Under the pieces are notes generated by a model. The model was not told the origin of the DNA. It saw only the letters and a program-made list of their open reading frames with translations, and searched no databases. Positions 14,817 to 16,950 of a stretch of 16,950 bases of DNA are shown here, piece after piece. Source of the stretch: CAZGAH01 sp964523295 (lineage in GTDB: Bacteria > Desulfobacterota > Desulfovibrionia > Desulfovibrionales > Desulfovibrionaceae); contig CAZGAH010000091.1 of assembly GCA_964523295.1 (NCBI GenBank), positions 1 to 16,950 on the forward strand. Direction: 5' to 3'. Made by a program: the position numbers and the translations under genes. Positions within the stretch are counted from its first letter, which is position 1; the number at the start of each line of letters is the position of its first letter.

Positions 14817-16496
14817 TTATGCCCCGGCAGCCCGGAAGGCCGCGTTGACGATGTTCTGCGCCTCCTCCTGGATGCATTTGAGGTGCTCGGCGCCCTTGAA
14901 GCTTTCGGCATATATTTTATAGACGTTTTCCGTACCTGACGGCCGCGCCGCAAACCAGCCGTTGGCCGTGGTCACCTTGAGGCCACCAATGGGTGCCCCA
15001 TTGCCTGGCGCAGCGGTGAGTCGCGCCAGGATGGCCTCTCCGGCAAGCGTGCCCGCGGTCACCATGGACGGCGAAAGCACGCTGAAGGCAGCTTTCTGCG
15101 CTGCCGTGGCCGGTGCGTCGGTGCGCTCGTACACGGGCTCTCCGAAACGGGCAGCGAGATCCCGGTAGAGTTCGGACGGATCGCGACCGAGTTGAGCCAT
15201 CAGCTCGCAGGCGAGCAGGTCCATGATGATGCCGTCCTTGTCCGTAGTCCAGACCGTACCGTCGCGACGCAAAAACGAGGCTCCGGCAGACTNNNNNNNN
15301 NNCTCGCCGCCAAAGCCGTAGCTGCCGTCTATCAGACCGTCCACAAACCACTTGAATCCTACGGGCACCTCGCAAAGCCTGCGATTGACGTGCTCGGCCA
15401 CGCGGTCGATCATCGCGCTGGAAACCACGGTCTTGCCGACGGCGGCGTTCGACGACCACTGCGGACGCCGCTGAAACAGATACCAGATCGCCGCAGCCAG
15501 ATAATGGTTCGGGTTCATCAGCCCGGTGTGGGTGACGATGCCGTGGCGATCGTAGTCAGGGTCGTTGCCGAAAGCGAGGTCATAGGCGCCGCGATGCTGA
15601 ATCAGTCCGGCCATGGCCCAGGGCGAGGAACAATCCATACGGATTTTGCCGTCCTTGTCCACGGTCATGAAGGAAAACGTCGGGTCAACCTTGGGATTAA
15701 CGACGTGGAGATCAAGGCCGTAACGCTCGGCGATGGGCGCCCAATAGCCGATGCCGGAACCACCCAGCGGGTCGATGCCGATATGCAGCCCGGCGGACTT
15801 GATGACGTCCATGTCGACGACATTGCAGAGGTCTTCAACATAGGGAGCGACAAAGTCGCACTCGTGCGTCGTCGAGGCAGCCATGGCGCGGGCAAAGGTC
15901 ATGCGCTTCACGTCGGCGTTGCCGCCCTCCAGCAACGCATTGGCCCGGTTCTGGATTGCCCGCGTAGCTTCGGTGTCGGCCGGGCCGCCATTGGGCGGGT
16001 TGTACTTGAAGCCTCCGTTGTCCGGCGGGTTGTGCGAAGGCGTGATAACAATGCCGTCGGCCAGGCCCTGGCCCTTGCACCGTTTCAATTCACCACGCCC
16101 GCAGTTGTAGGTGAGAATGGCGTGCGAAATGACAGGGGTGGGCGTGTACCCGCGGTCCCGCTGGATCAGCGTCTCCACTCCGTTGGCAGCCAGCACTTCC
16201 AGCGAGGTGACCAATGCCGGCTCGGACAGGGCATGGGTATCCATGCCCATGAACAGTGGCCCGGTATAGCCCTGCTCCCGGCGGTAATCGCAAACGGCTT
16301 GCGTGATGGCCAGGATATGCGCCTCGTTGAACCCGCCGGAAAAAGGCGTACCGCGGTGTCCTGAGGTGCCAAAAGCGACGCGCTGGACCGGATCGGCCGG
16401 ATCGGGAAAGATGGAATAATAGGCGGTCACCAGCCTGGGGATGTTGCAGAGCATCGAATCGGGTGCCGGCTTTCCGGCCAAGGGATGAACAGCCAT
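14817..16496 (-). CDS. pgm: Phosphoglucomutase (alpha-D-glucose phosphate-specific), with an assembly gap
   Basis: It interconverts glucose 1-phosphate and glucose 6-phosphate, feeding glycogen and surface-polysaccharide precursors. The 559 codons include four gap codons; E. coli Pgm has 546. Signatures in order: MAVHPLAGKPAP start, GTSGHRG (43-49), catalytic phosphoserine Ser154 in TPSHNPP, metal loop GNDPDYDRHG with Asp312, Asp314 and Asp316, sugar loop GGE...SAGASF (396-408) split by the Ns, and the C-terminal phosphate-binding RPSGTENVYKIY. Relative to E. coli there is a short insertion around 133-144 before the catalytic loop. The ATG follows GAGG by 7 bases, and a promoter-like pair is at 16546-16574. 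The stop lies 17 bases from that of the convergent cbiK. Confidence 0.96.
   Translation of the reverse strand: MAVHPLAGKPAPDSMLCNIPRLVTAYYSIFPDPADPVQRVAFGTSGHRGTPFSGGFNEAHILAITQAVCDYRREQGYTGPLFMGMDTHALSEPALVTSLEVLAANGVETLIQRDRGYTPTPVISHAILTYNCGRGELKRCKGQGLADGIVITPSHNPPDNGGFKYNPPNGGPADTEATRAIQNRANALLEGGNADVKRMTFARAMAASTTHECDFVAPYVEDLCNVVDMDVIKSAGLHIGIDPLGGSGIGYWAPIAERYGLDLHVVNPKVDPTFSFMTVDKDGKIRMDCSSPWAMAGLIQHRGAYDLAFGNDPDYDRHGIVTHTGLMNPNHYLAAAIWYLFQRRPQWSSNAAVGKTVVSSAMIDRVAEHVNRRLCEVPVGFKWFVDGLIDGSYGFGGEXXXXSAGASFLRRDGTVWTTDKDGIIMDLLACELMAQLGRDPSELYRDLAARFGEPVYERTDAPATAAQKAAFSVLSPSMVTAGTLAGEAILARLTAAPGNGAPIGGLKVTTANGWFAARPSGTENVYKIYAESFKGAEHLKCIQEEAQNIVNAAFRAAGA
15293..15302. other. Assembly gap (ten Ns) inside pgm
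   Basis: Ten Ns interrupt the pgm coding sequence between GGC GAG and AG TCT GCC GGA on the minus strand. The family sequence here is GGEESAGASF, which needs only one missing base (GAG GAG TCT). The ten Ns are thus probably a fixed-length placeholder for a junction of about one base. Because 10 and 1 differ by a multiple of 3, the frame survives by luck. Confidence 0.95.
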
Positions 16497-16545
16497 GGCT
16501 TCACCTCGCGAATGAACGGTTCTCGGGGCACAATGAGTGTCCTCA

Positions 16546-16574
16546 ATACTACACCGTATTCATGACGCAGGCAA
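16546..16574 (-). promoter_or_regulatory. Putative sigma-70-type promoter for pgm
   Basis: On the minus strand TTGCCT (16574-16569) and TAGTAT (16551-16546) are separated by 17 bases; each matches four of six consensus bases. The predicted start, near 16539, gives a leader of about 43 bases to the pgm ATG. Position and spacing fit, but the boxes are weak and no experiment supports it. Confidence 0.35.
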
Positions 16575-16669
16575 TGGCAAACGAATGCTCATCCAGGCAA
16601 ATGGCCTTATCAACGCGAACATATCACTGAATCGACCTGGCCGACGCTGCACTGCCGAGACTACGGACC

Positions 16670-16950
16670 TCAGTGCCGCTCCATACCACCAACAATACGC
16701 TCGCACTCCTCCAGGGTCCGGGCGTCGAGCAGCTTACGTCGCAGCGCTTTGATACCCTCGAGCGCCCCGGTTTCCCGGATACGTTCCTTGAGTTGTTCGG
16801 AAACAGAGGCGAAACGCAGCTCGAGGTCGTCGATGGTCAACTCTACCACTGCTTCGAATTTGCCCTCCTGACGTCCGAGATCGATACCCTCCTGGCGTCC
16901 GAGGTCCCATCCTTGCTTCCGACCTTGGGCAATCAATTTGTCGGCTATGG
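16670..16950 (-). CDS. C-terminal part of an Rpn/PD-(D/E)XK nuclease-like protein, cut by the window edge
   Basis: The frame is open to the right edge, so only the last 93 or so codons are seen and the start lies outside; the TTG at 16936 is not needed as a start. The segment has repeated DLGRQEG units followed by a helical tail with LELRFASVSEQLKERI and ALRRKLLDARTLEECERIV. This pattern of charged GRQEG repeats followed by an LxLRFG-like and LLDARTLEE tail is common at the C-terminus of Rpn family recombination-promoting nucleases/putative transposases and DUF4351-type proteins. The catalytic PD-(D/E)XK core would be outside the window, so activity cannot be judged. It precedes pgm on the same strand with a 173-base gap. 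Confidence 0.55.
   Translation of the reverse strand, partial: IADKLIAQGRKQGWDLGRQEGIDLGRQEGKFEAVVELTIDDLELRFASVSEQLKERIRETGALEGIKALRRKLLDARTLEECERIVGGMERH
16863..16910. repeat. Two-copy 24-bp tandem repeat in the nuclease-like gene
   Basis: The units 16863-16886 and 16887-16910 share most bases (both begin CCCTCCTG and continue CGTCCGAG). A third, more decayed copy appears to begin at 16911. Each encodes eight residues of the form DLGRQEG plus one, so copy-number change keeps the reading frame. Confidence 0.75.

Noticed and set aside
15192..16364. Long plus-strand open frame opposite pgm (390 codons)
   Set aside because: It is a shadow of the pgm frame, crosses the N run and has no ribosome site or family signature.
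1..16950. CRISPR arrays, insertion sequences, rRNA genes or phage modules
   Set aside because: No regular spaced repeats, transposase genes, rRNA sequences or phage structural genes were seen on either strand.

Overview
The window looks like a piece of a draft chromosome from a high-GC deltaproteobacterium, most likely a sulfate reducer of the Desulfovibrionales. This is an inference from gene content (an anaerobic CbiK-type cobaltochelatase, alanine dehydrogenase, the style of the CheR and ComEC proteins, a type VI secretion locus) and from base composition; no rRNA or other decisive marker is present. A run of ten Ns inside the phosphoglucomutase gene shows the assembly is unfinished.

Left part (1-5532). 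The 5' half of a tRNA gene lies at the left edge on the minus strand, with a good sigma-70-type promoter in front of it. Upstream of that on the same strand are a possible 34-codon ORF and a clipped remnant of a pirin gene (about 35 family-like residues, then a stop), then ald (alanine dehydrogenase). Divergent from ald, on the plus strand, comes comEC (DNA-uptake channel with a C-terminal metallo-beta-lactamase-like domain, probably starting at a GTG), followed by an orphan cheR (chemoreceptor methyltransferase).

Centre (5545-13567). One minus-strand operon encodes a type VI secretion sub-cluster in the order tssJ, tssK, tssL, tssM, tssA: outer-membrane lipoprotein, baseplate adaptor, the two inner-membrane proteins and the TssA cap/assembly protein. 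tssJ and tssK overlap by one base, and tssM and tssA are 5 bases apart. Sheath, tube, spike, remaining baseplate and ClpV genes are absent, and the block is bounded on both sides by unrelated genes, so the apparatus must be completed from another locus. A possible 37-codon ORF fills the tssL-tssM gap and ends in an ATGA overlap with tssM. A 7-bp perfect hairpin lies between tssK and tssL.

Right part (13568-16950). After a 422-base gap with no convincing gene comes cbiK (plus strand, cobalt insertion into sirohydrochlorin, with an altered metal-site region). Convergent with it is pgm (phosphoglucomutase), interrupted by the N run exactly in its sugar-binding GGEESAG loop. The right edge holds the C-terminal end of a protein resembling Rpn/PD-(D/E)XK family nucleases, with a 24-bp tandem repeat.

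Apart from the T6SS block the genes look like independent housekeeping or accessory functions. I do not see a clearly undescribed system. The most useful leads are the split T6SS, the small ORF coupled to tssM, the unusual CbiK metal site and the pirin remnant.
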